From Paenibacillus solani (GTDB taxonomy: Bacteria; Bacillota; Bacilli; Paenibacillales; Paenibacillaceae), in assembly GCF_001277345.1 (NCBI RefSeq), contig NZ_LIUT01000003.1, positions 77,527 to 141,526 of the forward strand: a DNA stretch of 64,000 nucleotides, given 5' to 3'. Made by a program: the position numbers and the translations under genes. The notes under the pieces were generated by a model that was given only the letters and a program-made list of their open reading frames with translations, was not told where the DNA came from and made no database searches. Below are positions 17,668 through 27,126 of the stretch, piece by piece. Positions within the stretch are counted from its first letter, which is position 1, and each line of letters starts with the position of its first letter.

Positions 17668-18797
17668 GCATTATGACGCTATACTTGGATGAACGGAGAA
17701 AACTGGAGGAACGGCATATCTACGAGCATATGATTAAGGAAGGGAAAGCGATGGGGCTGGACGTCTATGTCTTTACCCCCGCCGATGTAAACAACTCTCA
17801 AGGCTTGATCAATGCTATGGAGTACGATCCTGATAACCGGAGATGGAGCCGAAGATGGCGCTCGTTTCCCAATATGATCTTTGATCGATGCCGCATTCAA
17901 AAGAGTCCTCGCTTCCAACAGCTGTTAAAATTTCGTTCACGTTACCGACATTTGCTGTTTTTAAACAGACCTTTACGCAACAAATGGACGATTCATCAAA
18001 TACTATCCACCAAAAAACGCTTCAGGCCCCATTTGCCGGTCACTCGAATTGTGACTAGCACAAGCGACATTCATCGGATGCTGGATAACCATCCTACTGT
18101 CTATTTTAAGCCGATCAACGGAACAGGCGGTCGTGGAATTCTGCGAATCACCAAGATTCCGGGCGTGGCGGGTACGTATGAAGTCCGGGGACGCAATCAC
18201 AATCGAAGCATCATTAAACCGAAAAGAATGCCTTCAGGCCATCTGGCACAATATCTGTCAGCCTGGGGTCATAAAGATAGATACCTGGTACAAGAGGGAA
18301 TACAGCTGGAGCTTCCCGATGGAAGAGTACATGATTATCGGATGCTCGTACAGAAAAACGGTTCCGGACAATGGAAAGTTACCGGATGTGTAGGACGCGT
18401 TGGCGCACAAAGAAGCGTTACATCCAACCTGCATGGCGGCGGGCGCGCAACCATGATGGATGAATTGCTGAGTAAATGGATCGAGGATCCGATACAATGC
18501 GCCAATATCCGAAAGGAAGCCGATGCCCTTGGGGTAGATATAGCCCAATTTCTTGACGGACAGTATGGTGGCTTATGCGAACTAGCTCTGGATCTGGCCA
18601 TAGATAAAAAAGGGAGAGTTCTTCTCCTTGAGGTGAATCCCAAACCATCAAGGGAAGTTTTCTCACAAGTGGGCGATATAGCAGCCTACCGCGATTCCAT
18701 GGTAAAACCGTTAGAATATGCCCTGTGGTTATACAATCAGAAAAAAAATACCAAGAATGCTTATGCCAAATCAACGAATACCGGTTTAGAATTATAG
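17649..18797 (+). CDS. YheC/YheD-type ATP-grasp protein 5 (short)
   Basis: This 382-residue short-form paralog begins at GTG inside the end of the acetyltransferase gene, with AAGAAGGTGAG upstream. It has VLGIMTLYLDER at the start, PNMIFDRCRI, the ATP loop KPINGTGGRGILRI, TSNLHGGG and the metal-binding LLEVNPKPSR. It differs from the other four in NP for NS at the metal site. It ends the cluster at a strong terminator. Sequence similarity looks closest to paralogs 2 and 4. Function is unknown beyond the family. Confidence 0.89.
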   Translation: MSKPVLGIMTLYLDERRKLEERHIYEHMIKEGKAMGLDVYVFTPADVNNSQGLINAMEYDPDNRRWSRRWRSFPNMIFDRCRIQKSPRFQQLLKFRSRYRHLLFLNRPLRNKWTIHQILSTKKRFRPHLPVTRIVTSTSDIHRMLDNHPTVYFKPINGTGGRGILRITKIPGVAGTYEVRGRNHNRSIIKPKRMPSGHLAQYLSAWGHKDRYLVQEGIQLELPDGRVHDYRMLVQKNGSGQWKVTGCVGRVGAQRSVTSNLHGGGRATMMDELLSKWIEDPIQCANIRKEADALGVDIAQFLDGQYGGLCELALDLAIDKKGRVLLLEVNPKPSREVFSQVGDIAAYRDSMVKPLEYALWLYNQKKNTKNAYAKSTNTGLEL

Positions 18798-18801
18798 AAA
18801 A

Positions 18802-18856
18802 CACAAAGGCTGTTTCCAAACGGGTCGATTGCTACCCTTCGGAAACAGCCTTTGTG
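18802..18856. terminator. Strong bidirectional terminator after the yheC/yheD cluster
   Basis: CACAAAGGCTGTTTCC (18802-18817) pairs perfectly over 16 bases with GGAAACAGCCTTTGTG (18841-18856). It separates the convergent fifth ATP-grasp gene and the HAD gene. Confidence 0.8.
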
Positions 18857-18864
18857 ACTCCTAT

Positions 18865-19560
18865 CTATCTACTCGGCATGGTCTGGTCATAGTGCTTCAA
18901 CAATTGTGAAAAAGATTGGATAATTACATCCGATCCTTTCAGCTCCTGTTTCCCTCCGAAACCTGCATATTGACAGCCAATGACCGTCTGGCCGTTCTCT
19001 TTACCTGCCTCCACGTCGGATGATCGGTCCCCTACCATCCAAGCGTCTTGGATATTATGCTGCTCCAGCAGCAAACGAACCAGATCCACCTTCGAAGCCG
19101 TCCCATGCTCCCCGGCACTGTAAATCCCTTCAAAAAGCGGCATGATCCCTCTCGCTTTGGCTATCCCTTTCACGTAATGCTCCAGCCCGTTACTGGCAAT
19201 AAACAATCGAACGCCGCGTCGATGAAGCTCCTCCAGCGTTTCTTTTACCTCAGGATACAGAACTGCAGCTTCATTGTTCAATCCCTCAAGCTCCAGCAGC
19301 AGCAGCAGCTCGTCCGCACGGCGGTGTGCCGCGGGTGTCCCATTGGGAATGACTTTTTTCCAGATGTCATCAAGCAGCATCCCCAAACATCCAAGCATAA
19401 GTTCCTCATCCGGAGTTTCCCCCTCATAATGCCCCTCTTCACGCAAAATGTCGAATAATTGGTGATAAGCGGGCAACAGGAGGGTTTCCGTCTGAAACAG
19501 GGTTCCATCCATATCAAATATCATCGCTACCGGCTTGGTCAACGTTGCAGTGTTCTCCAC
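18865..19560 (-). CDS. HAD-family phosphatase
   Basis: This cytoplasmic haloacid dehalogenase-like hydrolase is 231 residues from the GTG start, which has AAGGGAG upstream; an ATG nine codons earlier has no ribosome binding site. Motif I is FDMDGT (near residue 16), motif II is IASNG, motif III is the Lys in HGTASKVDL, and motif IV is MVGDRSSDVEAG. A helical cap lies between motifs I and II, as in phosphoglycolate phosphatase-like enzymes. The substrate cannot be told from sequence. It is convergent with the yheC/yheD cluster. Confidence 0.85.
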   Translation of the reverse strand: MENTATLTKPVAMIFDMDGTLFQTETLLLPAYHQLFDILREEGHYEGETPDEELMLGCLGMLLDDIWKKVIPNGTPAAHRRADELLLLLELEGLNNEAAVLYPEVKETLEELHRRGVRLFIASNGLEHYVKGIAKARGIMPLFEGIYSAGEHGTASKVDLVRLLLEQHNIQDAWMVGDRSSDVEAGKENGQTVIGCQYAGFGGKQELKGSDVIIQSFSQLLKHYDQTMPSR

Positions 19561-19757
19561 TTGGGTTCTCCCTTCCCTTCGCTCCATATACGCTAATTAT
19601 AGTCTAGTCTTCCCTCATCATATAGGAACGATATCACAACTGCAAACCCCGTTTGCCCGCAGCTATTGACAAATAATGTGTTTCCTTCCCAGGCTTGTCC
19701 ACTTCAACTTGCATGCCTGGGCTGGAAACTTGCTTCCAATGTGGCCCCTTACATGAA

Positions 19758-19799
19758 TATGACAGGCCCGGAATCCCATTTCATCCTGGCCTGTCATTG
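19758..19799 (-). terminator. Hairpin downstream of cotJC
   Basis: ATGACAGGCC and GGCCTGTCAT arms flank an 18-20 base middle in the cotJC to HAD intergenic stretch. There is no long T run, so termination strength is uncertain. A second inverted pair, CCCAGGC and GCCTGGG, lies at about 19688-19721. Confidence 0.4.
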
Positions 19800-19834
19800 T
19801 ATATTTCATTAAGCTCAATGAACGCTGTCCTATC

Positions 19835-20404
19835 TTAATATATCTTCTTCGTGGCGCGGTCATCCTTAATTATTTCTACGGCTTCACGGAAGCGGATGGA
19901 ATGAATGATTTCTCGTTCCCGCAAAAATTTAAGACTGTCCTGCAAATCCACATCATCCGTCATGTCGATGAGCCATTGATATGTAGCGCGCGCTTTCTCT
20001 TCTGCCGCAATGTCCTCATACAAATCCGCAATCGGATCCCCTTTTGCTTGAATATATGTTGCAGTCCAAGGTACGCCGGCGGCATTCTCGTAATACAGTG
20101 CATTATCATGATTCGCATAGTGAGGGCCAAGGCCGGCAGCCTCCAATTCGGCGACGGTCGCATCTTTCGTCAATTTGTACACCATGGCAGCAATCATTTC
20201 AAGATGTGCCAATTCTTCTGTACCGATATCGTTCAGTAATCCGATGACCTTGTCTGGAATGGTGTACCGCTGATTCAAGTATCGGAGCGCAGCCGCGAGT
20301 TCCCCATCGGCACCTCCATATTGTTCCATCAAGAACCTTGCCATTCTGGGATCACATTTACTTACGCGTACAGGATACTGAAGCTTTTTTTCATATACCC
20401 ACAT
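19835..20404 (-). CDS. cotJC: Spore coat protein CotJC (manganese catalase-like)
   Basis: CotJC is an inner-coat protein with the ferritin-like di-manganese fold of Mn-catalases. ATG at 20404 is chosen because GGAGGAGCCC precedes it; the longer frame lacks family sequence. The 189-residue protein begins MWVYEKKLQYPV. The metal-binding glutamate and histidine residues appear in TEELAHLEMIA, AAEEKARATYQ and REREIIHSIRF. It is the last gene of cotJA-cotJB-cotJC, all on the minus strand. In B. subtilis the operon is driven by SigE. Identification is firm. Confidence 0.95.
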   Translation of the reverse strand: MWVYEKKLQYPVRVSKCDPRMARFLMEQYGGADGELAAALRYLNQRYTIPDKVIGLLNDIGTEELAHLEMIAAMVYKLTKDATVAELEAAGLGPHYANHDNALYYENAAGVPWTATYIQAKGDPIADLYEDIAAEEKARATYQWLIDMTDDVDLQDSLKFLREREIIHSIRFREAVEIIKDDRATKKIY

Positions 20405-20494
20405 GGGCTCCTCCGCCTCCTTGTTTTCGCTTTTCCTCCTCAGGGGGGCTGCATGCAAGTCGTAAACAAAGCAGCAGCCCGCTAGCCATCACAA

Positions 20495-20770
20495 TTAAAC
20501 CTGCCAAGGCCATGGACCTTGCGCCCATTCAAACGGATATTTGGAAAAAGCCCGGCCAAAATTTTGCAGCGGTCCATAACACTCTTGAAACTGCTTTGCG
20601 AGCACTGTCCGTTCCTGTGTCAGTTTGTTGAACTGCTCGATGCTTTTGAGATCATCCGGATGGGTATCCAAAAACAAATTCAGCTCCACCAGGACAAAAT
20701 CCAATGCCTGAAGCTGCTCTAGCATTTCGTAATACTTCAGATCTCCAACCTGGGGTCTAGCTTCATTCAC
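20495..20770 (-). CDS. cotJB: Spore coat protein CotJB
   Basis: This 91-residue protein matches CotJB. Family marks are MLEQLQALDFVLVELNLFLDTHP in the first half and ECYGPLQNFG with the Trp-rich end FEWAQGPWPW. The start is GTG with AAAGGAGAG upstream, six bases after the cotJA stop. CotJB is needed for assembly of the CotJ complex in the coat with CotJA and CotJC. Function beyond that is not defined. Confidence 0.93.
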   Translation of the reverse strand: MNEARPQVGDLKYYEMLEQLQALDFVLVELNLFLDTHPDDLKSIEQFNKLTQERTVLAKQFQECYGPLQNFGRAFSKYPFEWAQGPWPWQV

Positions 20771-20776
20771 GGCCGA

Positions 20777-20998
20777 TCACTCTCCTTTAAATTTTCGCGA
20801 GGTATACGGACTGTACAAGGATGGCCATAACGTTCCGTGTCTCAATGCTTCAGCAGGACTAAACTGTGGCAGGCCTGGGGGTTGAAATACGATATACTGG
20901 TTAATAGGGACTACATACGATCTGTATAGTTTGGGAGGGCAGGGGTCAAACGGCGAATGAAAGACTGGGTATACGCGTACCTCGGGATTCTCCTTCAA
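20777..20998 (-). CDS. cotJA: Spore coat protein CotJA
   Basis: This 73-residue protein has the short Pro-rich CotJA layout with YVVPINQYIVFQPPGLPQFSP and the conserved EALRHGTLWPSLYSPY. The start is TTG with AAGGAGG seven bases upstream. It is the first gene of the cotJ operon, about 95 bases downstream of the terminator of the AI-2E-type transporter. No convincing SigE promoter could be picked out by eye. Identification is firm. Confidence 0.93.
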   Translation of the reverse strand: MKENPEVRVYPVFHSPFDPCPPKLYRSYVVPINQYIVFQPPGLPQFSPAEALRHGTLWPSLYSPYTSRKFKGE

Positions 20999-21091
20999 AG
21001 GTATTCCTCCTTATCATCGCTAACCATAGTTATCTAAGACTCTTCGTAACTAACATATGTCTTTCGCCCAGAAAGTGAACTTTAATTTTGA

Positions 21092-21134
21092 CAAAAAAAA
21101 CCCTTCCCCCAGAATTTTTTCCGGGAAAAGGGTT
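21092..21134 (-). terminator. Intrinsic terminator of the AI-2E-type transporter gene
   Basis: On the minus strand AACCCTTTTCCCGG pairs with CTGGGGGAAGGGTT and is followed by eight T residues. Confidence 0.85.
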
Positions 21135-21148
21135 CTCTCCATTTTGTT

Positions 21149-22180
21149 TTAAAATTTGATTTTGATTTGAAACAAGCCTGCTTTCCGCATAGCAGAATAG
21201 ATAATGACAACCAAAGGGCCGATAAAAAATCCGATCACGCCAACCAGCTTGAAGCCGACATACATGCTGACGAGCGCAGGCAAAGCACCAATTCCGACGG
21301 CATCTCCTATAACCTTCGGTTCCAGCACCCGGCGTATCACCGTAATCAGAATGAAGAGGATGATCAAACCAATCCCCGTAAAGATATCGCCTACCGCGAG
21401 CAGATAGATGGACCATGGCACCAATACGGAGCCAACGCCCAGAATCGGCAGGATATCGACAATCGTAACAAGCAGGGCAATCGCCAGCGGATAATTAATA
21501 CCTAATACGAGCAAGCCCAGCAGCGTAATTACATACGTAAAGAGACTGAGAATCAGCTGTGCCCGCAGAAAGCCGAAGATCGACTTCTTCAGACTCAACA
21601 ATACTTCGTTCACCTGTGACTGTGAAGTTTCATCGAACAGGGACAGCACTTTTTCCCGCATCGTATCAAGGCTGAAGGCAAACAGGTAAACCGCCACGCA
21701 GAATACGATGAACGTCACAAACAGGTTCGGAAGTACTTTGGCAAATGACAAAAAGGTTGAAGATACTGAATTGACAAACGAGCGGATATAGGAAGAAATA
21801 TTCGACATGAATTCTGTAAGGCTGTCGGCAAGCCCAGGAGAAATGCCGTTCAGCATGTCCTGTGCTTGAATAATTGTATGCTGAAGAAATTCGTTGGCCC
21901 CTTCAAAATACTGCGGAGCCCGGCTCCAGTATTCAACCAGCTGATTAAATACCTGCAATCCGATCAAATACGCCAGAAGCAGCATTAGAAGAAGGAATAG
22001 CGTACTGGTCACAGTTGCAGCCGCAACGCGGTTCAACCGCAGTCTTTTCATTAAGAGTCGATTTAACGGCTCCAATGCAATAGCAACTACAATAGCCAAC
22101 AAGAAGGGAGCTCCGACCGTAAACATTCCATACAACAACAGGAGCCCCAGACCGATAAATATCAGCTGCTTAATCGACAT
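21149..22180 (-). CDS. AI-2E family transporter (YtvI-like)
   Basis: This 343-residue membrane protein has seven or eight hydrophobic segments and the family pattern of two N-terminal spans, a long periplasmic/amphipathic loop (about 80-150), and C-terminal spans with DILPILGVGSVLVPWS and RRVLEPKVIGDAVGIGALP. These mark the AI-2E/PerM family, in which YtvI is a sporulation member. The ATG has AGGAAGTG upstream. It is next to the cotJ operon but terminated separately. Assignment as sporulation-specific is inferred from family length and context. Confidence 0.83.
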   Translation of the reverse strand: MSIKQLIFIGLGLLLLYGMFTVGAPFLLAIVVAIALEPLNRLLMKRLRLNRVAAATVTSTLFLLLMLLLAYLIGLQVFNQLVEYWSRAPQYFEGANEFLQHTIIQAQDMLNGISPGLADSLTEFMSNISSYIRSFVNSVSSTFLSFAKVLPNLFVTFIVFCVAVYLFAFSLDTMREKVLSLFDETSQSQVNEVLLSLKKSIFGFLRAQLILSLFTYVITLLGLLVLGINYPLAIALLVTIVDILPILGVGSVLVPWSIYLLAVGDIFTGIGLIILFILITVIRRVLEPKVIGDAVGIGALPALVSMYVGFKLVGVIGFFIGPLVVIIYSAMRKAGLFQIKIKF

Positions 22181-22214
22181 AACCCACTTCCTAACCGATA
22201 GAGTCTTGCAAGTT

Positions 22215-23540
22215 CTAGATGAGACGGCTCTCCAACTTGTAATGAATCTTAACGCGAGTTACACGTAAACGTGTAGATTCCTCTACTTCAAAGTCCACTC
22301 CGTCAAAGGTCGCCTTCTTGCCAATTGCAGGATTGCCTTCAAGCTCTTTGAATAGCCAGCCGCCGATGGAATCTACGTTATGTTCTTCAATCATTAAGCC
22401 AGTCAAATCATTCACTTCTTCAATGAGCATCCGCCCGTCCACCGAAAAGTACTCGTCATACACTTCTATCTCCGGTCGTTCATCCTCAAATTCATCATAC
22501 AAGTCTCCAACAATCTCTTCAAGAATCTTCTCAGCTGTAAGTATGCCGGCGGTCCCGCCGTACTCGTCTACGACTAGCGCAAGCTGCTCATGCTTTGCCT
22601 GCATTTGCCGCAGCACACGACTGATCTCCGTCGATTCCGATACATCCATAATAGGTCTTACCAAGGAAGCCAGGTCACGCTGCTTCTCAGGATCGGCAAG
22701 CAAAAGATCCGTAATATGAATAAATCCAATGATGCGATCCTTATTGTCCGTGGCTACTGGATAACGGGAATGCTTTGTCTCACTTACAATCTGCAAATTC
22801 TCTTCCAAAGTAGAGTTGGTGAAGAGAACGTCCATATCCGTTCGCGGCAGCATGATTTCCCTGGCTCTCAAATCAGAGAAATCGAACAGGTTGTCCATCA
22901 ATTTCATTTCATTCTCGTCAATTACCCCGCTCTTTGCACTCTCGCTCATCAGAATTCGAATTTCCTCCTCGGAATGGGCAGCTTCGGACTCATTCGCAGG
23001 CTCGATGCCGACCATCTTCAGAATACCGTTGGCAGAAGTGTTCAGCACCCAAATCACTGGCAGAAAAATACGATAGAACCAGAGAAGTGGAGCCGAAAGA
23101 AGCAGGGCTGTTCCTTCCGTCCGCTGGATGGCTAAAGATTTTGGTGCAAGCTCCCCTAATACAATATGCAGGAAGGTAATAATACAGAAGCCCACCGCAA
23201 CCGAGATCGTGGTGATCAAGGCTTCATTCGTAATACCAAGACTATGCATGACCGGAGCCACCAGCAAATCGGATATCGCAGGTTCCCCGATCCAACCAAG
23301 ACCCAGGGAAGTTAAGGTAATTCCGAGTTGAGTCGCAGATAAATAAGCATCCAGCTTCTGATTGACTTTAAGGGCAATGCCCGCCAGCCGATTCCCTTCG
23401 CTAACCAACTGGGTCAGCCGGGATTGACGCATTTTGACCAATGAAAATTCTGCTGCTACAAATACACCATTCAACAATACGAGTAGGAAAACCAAGAGCA
23501 AATTCAAAATCAGTTTCCCGACCTCAAATTCCTCTGCCAT
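22215..23540 (-). CDS. CNNM/hemolysin-C-type transporter with CBS domains
   Basis: This 441-residue protein has an N-terminal DUF21 membrane domain (about 10-200, with MRQSRLTQLVSEGN and ELAPKSLAIQRTEG), a CBS pair (about 220-340, with MLPRTDMDVLF and VDEYGGTAGILT), and a CorC/HlyC C-terminal domain (about 355-435). This is the architecture of the CNNM-type magnesium or cobalt exporters, formerly called hemolysins. The substrate cannot be assigned. It lies between yfkAB and the AI-2E transporter, co-directional with both. Confidence 0.88.
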   Translation of the reverse strand: MAEEFEVGKLILNLLLVFLLVLLNGVFVAAEFSLVKMRQSRLTQLVSEGNRLAGIALKVNQKLDAYLSATQLGITLTSLGLGWIGEPAISDLLVAPVMHSLGITNEALITTISVAVGFCIITFLHIVLGELAPKSLAIQRTEGTALLLSAPLLWFYRIFLPVIWVLNTSANGILKMVGIEPANESEAAHSEEEIRILMSESAKSGVIDENEMKLMDNLFDFSDLRAREIMLPRTDMDVLFTNSTLEENLQIVSETKHSRYPVATDNKDRIIGFIHITDLLLADPEKQRDLASLVRPIMDVSESTEISRVLRQMQAKHEQLALVVDEYGGTAGILTAEKILEEIVGDLYDEFEDERPEIEVYDEYFSVDGRMLIEEVNDLTGLMIEEHNVDSIGGWLFKELEGNPAIGKKATFDGVDFEVEESTRLRVTRVKIHYKLESRLI

Positions 23541-23566
23541 GATGACACGCCTTCTTTCCTAGGGTT

Positions 23567-24706
23567 CTAGTTTGTCTTTGCTTGTCTTGACTTAAAATCC
23601 ACACCCCGGTAGTACATGTCGGCTACCAACAAATTCGGTCCACAGCAGCTCACTGCATCGCAGTGGCAATTGACCGTTTGATTTAACGGGTGTCCTGTTG
23701 ACCATTTATCAAAAATATCGTCCAGTGTTTGTTCCTTAATATTACCAAAAGCCTCAATATCAGCAAAATCCGTTACATATACATCACCAGAAAATAAATT
23801 TACATTCACCCGGTTCCTTCCATCCGGATCATTCCGAACGGTAACGTTCGGTTCATGCCGCAGGCGGCGAATAATTTCCTGGTCTTGATCATCGGAGCTG
23901 CAGGCATAGAATGGCAGCGTTCCAAACAGCATCCACATATCCGGATCACGGACATCCAGCAGATGATGGATAGCGGTTTTCATATCCGCCAAGGATAACA
24001 CCGGCAGAGCCGAAGCAAAGTTCGAAGCATACATCGGATGGACTTCATGACGTTTGCAGCCCATGTCTTTGATCAGCTTGTGTATGCCGCCCAATTTGGT
24101 ATGTGTCCGGTAATTAATCATGGATTCGGCGGATATGTACATCCCTGCTGCGCTCAGCTTCTCCGAGTTGACCAGCATCGTATCATACATCTTGTATGCC
24201 GTCTCCCTAGAAACGGGACGTGCACTATTCGCAAACCCAACCTCATAGAAATCATCCCCGTTCAAATAATTGAAAGAGATGTGCATCACATCCAGGTAGG
24301 GCAGCATTTTCTCATATCGACTAATATCAAGCGTCAGATTGGAGTTGATCTGGGTACGGATTCCCCGCTCCTTGGCATACTTCAGAAGGGGAACAATGAC
24401 ATTGTCCACGGTCTTGCCTAAGAATGCCGGTTCACCGCCAGTCAGACTGATCGTCTGCAAGTGCTCAACCTCGTCCAGCCGTTTAAGCATCGTATCCAGG
24501 GGCAGCATCGGGGCTTCCTTCATGACCAGCATATCCCCAACAGCGCAATGCTCGCAGCGCATATTACATAGATGGGTCACGGTCATCTCCACACTGGTCA
24601 GCACATGGCGGCCATGCTCGCGCAAGGAGGTGATGGGATCCCACGGATCATAACTCGGCGAAATCTGCCTTACGGCTGCTGGGATTGGCTGTGCTGTATT
24701 ACTCAT
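23567..24706 (-). CDS. yfkAB: Radical SAM/CxCxxxxC-motif protein YfkAB
   Basis: This 379-residue radical SAM enzyme binds a 4Fe-4S cluster through CNMRCEHC (near residue 47-54) and has the SAM-binding SLTGGEPAF (near 93-101). The C-terminus has CHCDAVSC, the CxCxxxxC motif that defines YfkAB, followed by another cysteine. The substrate of this family is not known. Start ATG has AAGGTGAG upstream. An extended -10 candidate, TGTTATAAT, lies near 24800-24808 on the minus strand. The neighbour upstream is an MMPL exporter. Confidence 0.9.
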   Translation of the reverse strand: MSNTAQPIPAAVRQISPSYDPWDPITSLREHGRHVLTSVEMTVTHLCNMRCEHCAVGDMLVMKEAPMLPLDTMLKRLDEVEHLQTISLTGGEPAFLGKTVDNVIVPLLKYAKERGIRTQINSNLTLDISRYEKMLPYLDVMHISFNYLNGDDFYEVGFANSARPVSRETAYKMYDTMLVNSEKLSAAGMYISAESMINYRTHTKLGGIHKLIKDMGCKRHEVHPMYASNFASALPVLSLADMKTAIHHLLDVRDPDMWMLFGTLPFYACSSDDQDQEIIRRLRHEPNVTVRNDPDGRNRVNVNLFSGDVYVTDFADIEAFGNIKEQTLDDIFDKWSTGHPLNQTVNCHCDAVSCCGPNLLVADMYYRGVDFKSRQAKTN

Positions 24707-24855
24707 ATTTCACTCACCTTATTTCATTGAATTACCGAATCAAATAGTACAACTTAGTGTGAATGTACTCTACGGTTTTGGATTAAAGTCCATTATATGA
24801 TTATAACATACCCAATCAGAAGGCTTTTGCTTGATTGGAATGAAAGTTCGGCCGT

Positions 24856-27108
24856 TTACTTCCCTTTTTCGGACCACTCTAAGGAAGATGTCTTATGCCT
24901 AGGAAACATCCAGCGGGGGCTCCACCAATTCGCTTTGCCCATGATTTTCATGAATGCAGGAACTAGCAGCACACGGATCACTGTGGCATCCAGCAGAATG
25001 GCGGCGGTCAGGCCTAACCCAATGGCTTTCATAACTTCATTGTCCGTAAATACGAAGGCTCCTACAACAACAGCTAGAATCAGAGCTGCGCTTGTAATCA
25101 GTCCCCCCGTACTCTCCAGCCCTTCGGCTGTACTGAATTCGTTATCTCCTGTCCGTACATAGTTCTCCATGATTCGCGAGAGCATCATTACTTCATAGTC
25201 CATCGATATACCGAATACGACACAAAATATGAGTATTGGCAGAAGGGCAAAGATAGATCCCGTAGAGGATACACCGAGCCAATCAGCGCCTATCCCCTCC
25301 TGGAATACCCACACCACGATCCCAAGCCCTGCCCCCAAGCTAAGCATGTTCATCGCACTCGCTTTTAATGGAAGCACGACCGAGCGAAACGCGAGGAGAA
25401 GGATGACATAGGTAACAACAAATACAAACACCAGGACTAGCGCAATATTTTGATGGATGGCATCTATAATATCAAGTTTATAAGCTGGGCTTCCCGTGAC
25501 ATAGGTAGTCAATTCCTTTGTATCCATCTTCCGCAGCTCCCTGACAAGCTCCGCGGTGAGTGCATGAGATTCCCCATATTCCGGAATTACAGCGACGGCG
25601 GCCACATTATTCTTGACGAAATGATGCCGCTCCAGCTGCTGCCGGATGTCATCACGGGACAAATAGTTGGTTACTTCCTGGACCGAGCCTCTGCCAATGC
25701 TCAAGTAGCTTTCCACCCTATTCACACCTGGCATTCCCCTGACTTCATCGGTATAAGCCTTCATCAGCTCGATAGACCTTATATTGTCATAGGAAGCTGG
25801 AAGCTCAACCGCCACGACGATGGAATTCAGTTCTCTTTCATCATAAGCCTGTGTGAGCAGGTCGTAGCCATATCGAGATTCATAGGTAGGCGGAAGCACT
25901 TCAGCTGCAGGGATAGCAATATTCATGTTTCGAACAGGAAAAATGGCCACCATGAGTAATCCGATGACAGCCAGAGAAATGGTTACGGGATGAGCCATCA
26001 CAAATCTGGAGATCCTTCTCCACATGCCGGAGGATTGCCGTATCCGATGAGCCCGGTATTTGGCCGGAAATAATGGAAGTGTATCGATGTGCGTACCCAA
26101 AAGTCCCAATAAAGCGGGAAGAAGCGTATTGGCCGCAAGCACGGACAATAGCACGACGGTAATACCACCAATGCTAAAGGAACGGAAGATCGGCAGATCT
26201 ATAAAATTCATCGCCACAAAACCTATCAACACAGCGGCTCCCGAGAATATGACAGCCTTACCGGAGGTAGCACATGTGACGGCCAGTGCCGTCCTGACAT
26301 CCCCGCCGAATCTCTCCATTTCTTCTTTAAAACGGCTTACAACCAACAGGGCATAATCGATTCCTACAGCGAGCCCCAACATCGTGACGACATTTGGAAG
26401 GAAATTGCTGATCGAGCCATCAGCCAGCGCAACAAAATACAGAACACCCATCGTAACCACTACGCTGGTGACTCCTGCTATCAAGGGAAGAAGTGCAGCT
26501 GTCAATGTGCCGAATACGATGGCCAATATGAGCAGCGCTGCTGGAATGCCGATCATCTCCGCACGGATAATATCACTTTTGACGGCCTGGTTCATATCAG
26601 CAAATATGGCGGTATTACCGGTTATGTATGTATCCGCTCCCGTAATGTCGGGAACGGAGTCTCGTATTTCTTCAAATCGTTGCAAGGCTTGTGAGGCATC
26701 CAAGTTCAGCAATGCCGTCACCGACACGATATGGTCCTCACCTGTCTTATGAGCAGCCATATTCATATAAATGTCCCTGACATAGGGAAGGGCCCGGAAC
26801 GGCTCCAATTCGGTCATGATTCGCCTCTGGGATGTGCCTGTGGTAAGATTCTCATCATCTTGGCTAATGATGACGATATCCAGCGATGCCGCCGACAACC
26901 CCAAACCCTCTTCCAGTTTCTCAACCCCCGCCTGGGAAGGGCTGTCCTTCGGGGTAAACCCATTATGCTGGAGTAGGGAAGGCAGCTTGAAGGCAAAGGG
27001 AATCAACCCGCAAAACAAAAGACACCAGGCCACAACAAAGGATTTACGGTGGCGATAAATGAACCGCCCCCATGAATGCAGCCATGTTGTATGGTCGTTA
27101 CGTCTCAC
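24856..27108 (-). CDS. MMPL-family transporter (RND-like exporter)
   Basis: This 750-residue protein has two matching halves, each with one N-terminal span, a large extracytoplasmic domain and five clustered spans, giving twelve spans as in MMPL/RND exporters. Repeated signatures are GLAVGIDYALLVVSRFKEE in the first half and VVFGISMDYEVMMLSRIME in the second. The start is GTG with AAGGAGG upstream. The family moves lipids, fatty acids or drugs using the proton gradient; the substrate here is unknown. It follows an HD-GYP gene by 18 bases and may be cotranscribed with it. Confidence 0.87.
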   Translation of the reverse strand: MRRNDHTTWLHSWGRFIYRHRKSFVVAWCLLFCGLIPFAFKLPSLLQHNGFTPKDSPSQAGVEKLEEGLGLSAASLDIVIISQDDENLTTGTSQRRIMTELEPFRALPYVRDIYMNMAAHKTGEDHIVSVTALLNLDASQALQRFEEIRDSVPDITGADTYITGNTAIFADMNQAVKSDIIRAEMIGIPAALLILAIVFGTLTAALLPLIAGVTSVVVTMGVLYFVALADGSISNFLPNVVTMLGLAVGIDYALLVVSRFKEEMERFGGDVRTALAVTCATSGKAVIFSGAAVLIGFVAMNFIDLPIFRSFSIGGITVVLLSVLAANTLLPALLGLLGTHIDTLPLFPAKYRAHRIRQSSGMWRRISRFVMAHPVTISLAVIGLLMVAIFPVRNMNIAIPAAEVLPPTYESRYGYDLLTQAYDERELNSIVVAVELPASYDNIRSIELMKAYTDEVRGMPGVNRVESYLSIGRGSVQEVTNYLSRDDIRQQLERHHFVKNNVAAVAVIPEYGESHALTAELVRELRKMDTKELTTYVTGSPAYKLDIIDAIHQNIALVLVFVFVVTYVILLLAFRSVVLPLKASAMNMLSLGAGLGIVVWVFQEGIGADWLGVSSTGSIFALLPILIFCVVFGISMDYEVMMLSRIMENYVRTGDNEFSTAEGLESTGGLITSAALILAVVVGAFVFTDNEVMKAIGLGLTAAILLDATVIRVLLVPAFMKIMGKANWWSPRWMFPRHKTSSLEWSEKGK

Positions 27109-27126
27109 GAGTCAACCTCCTTATCA

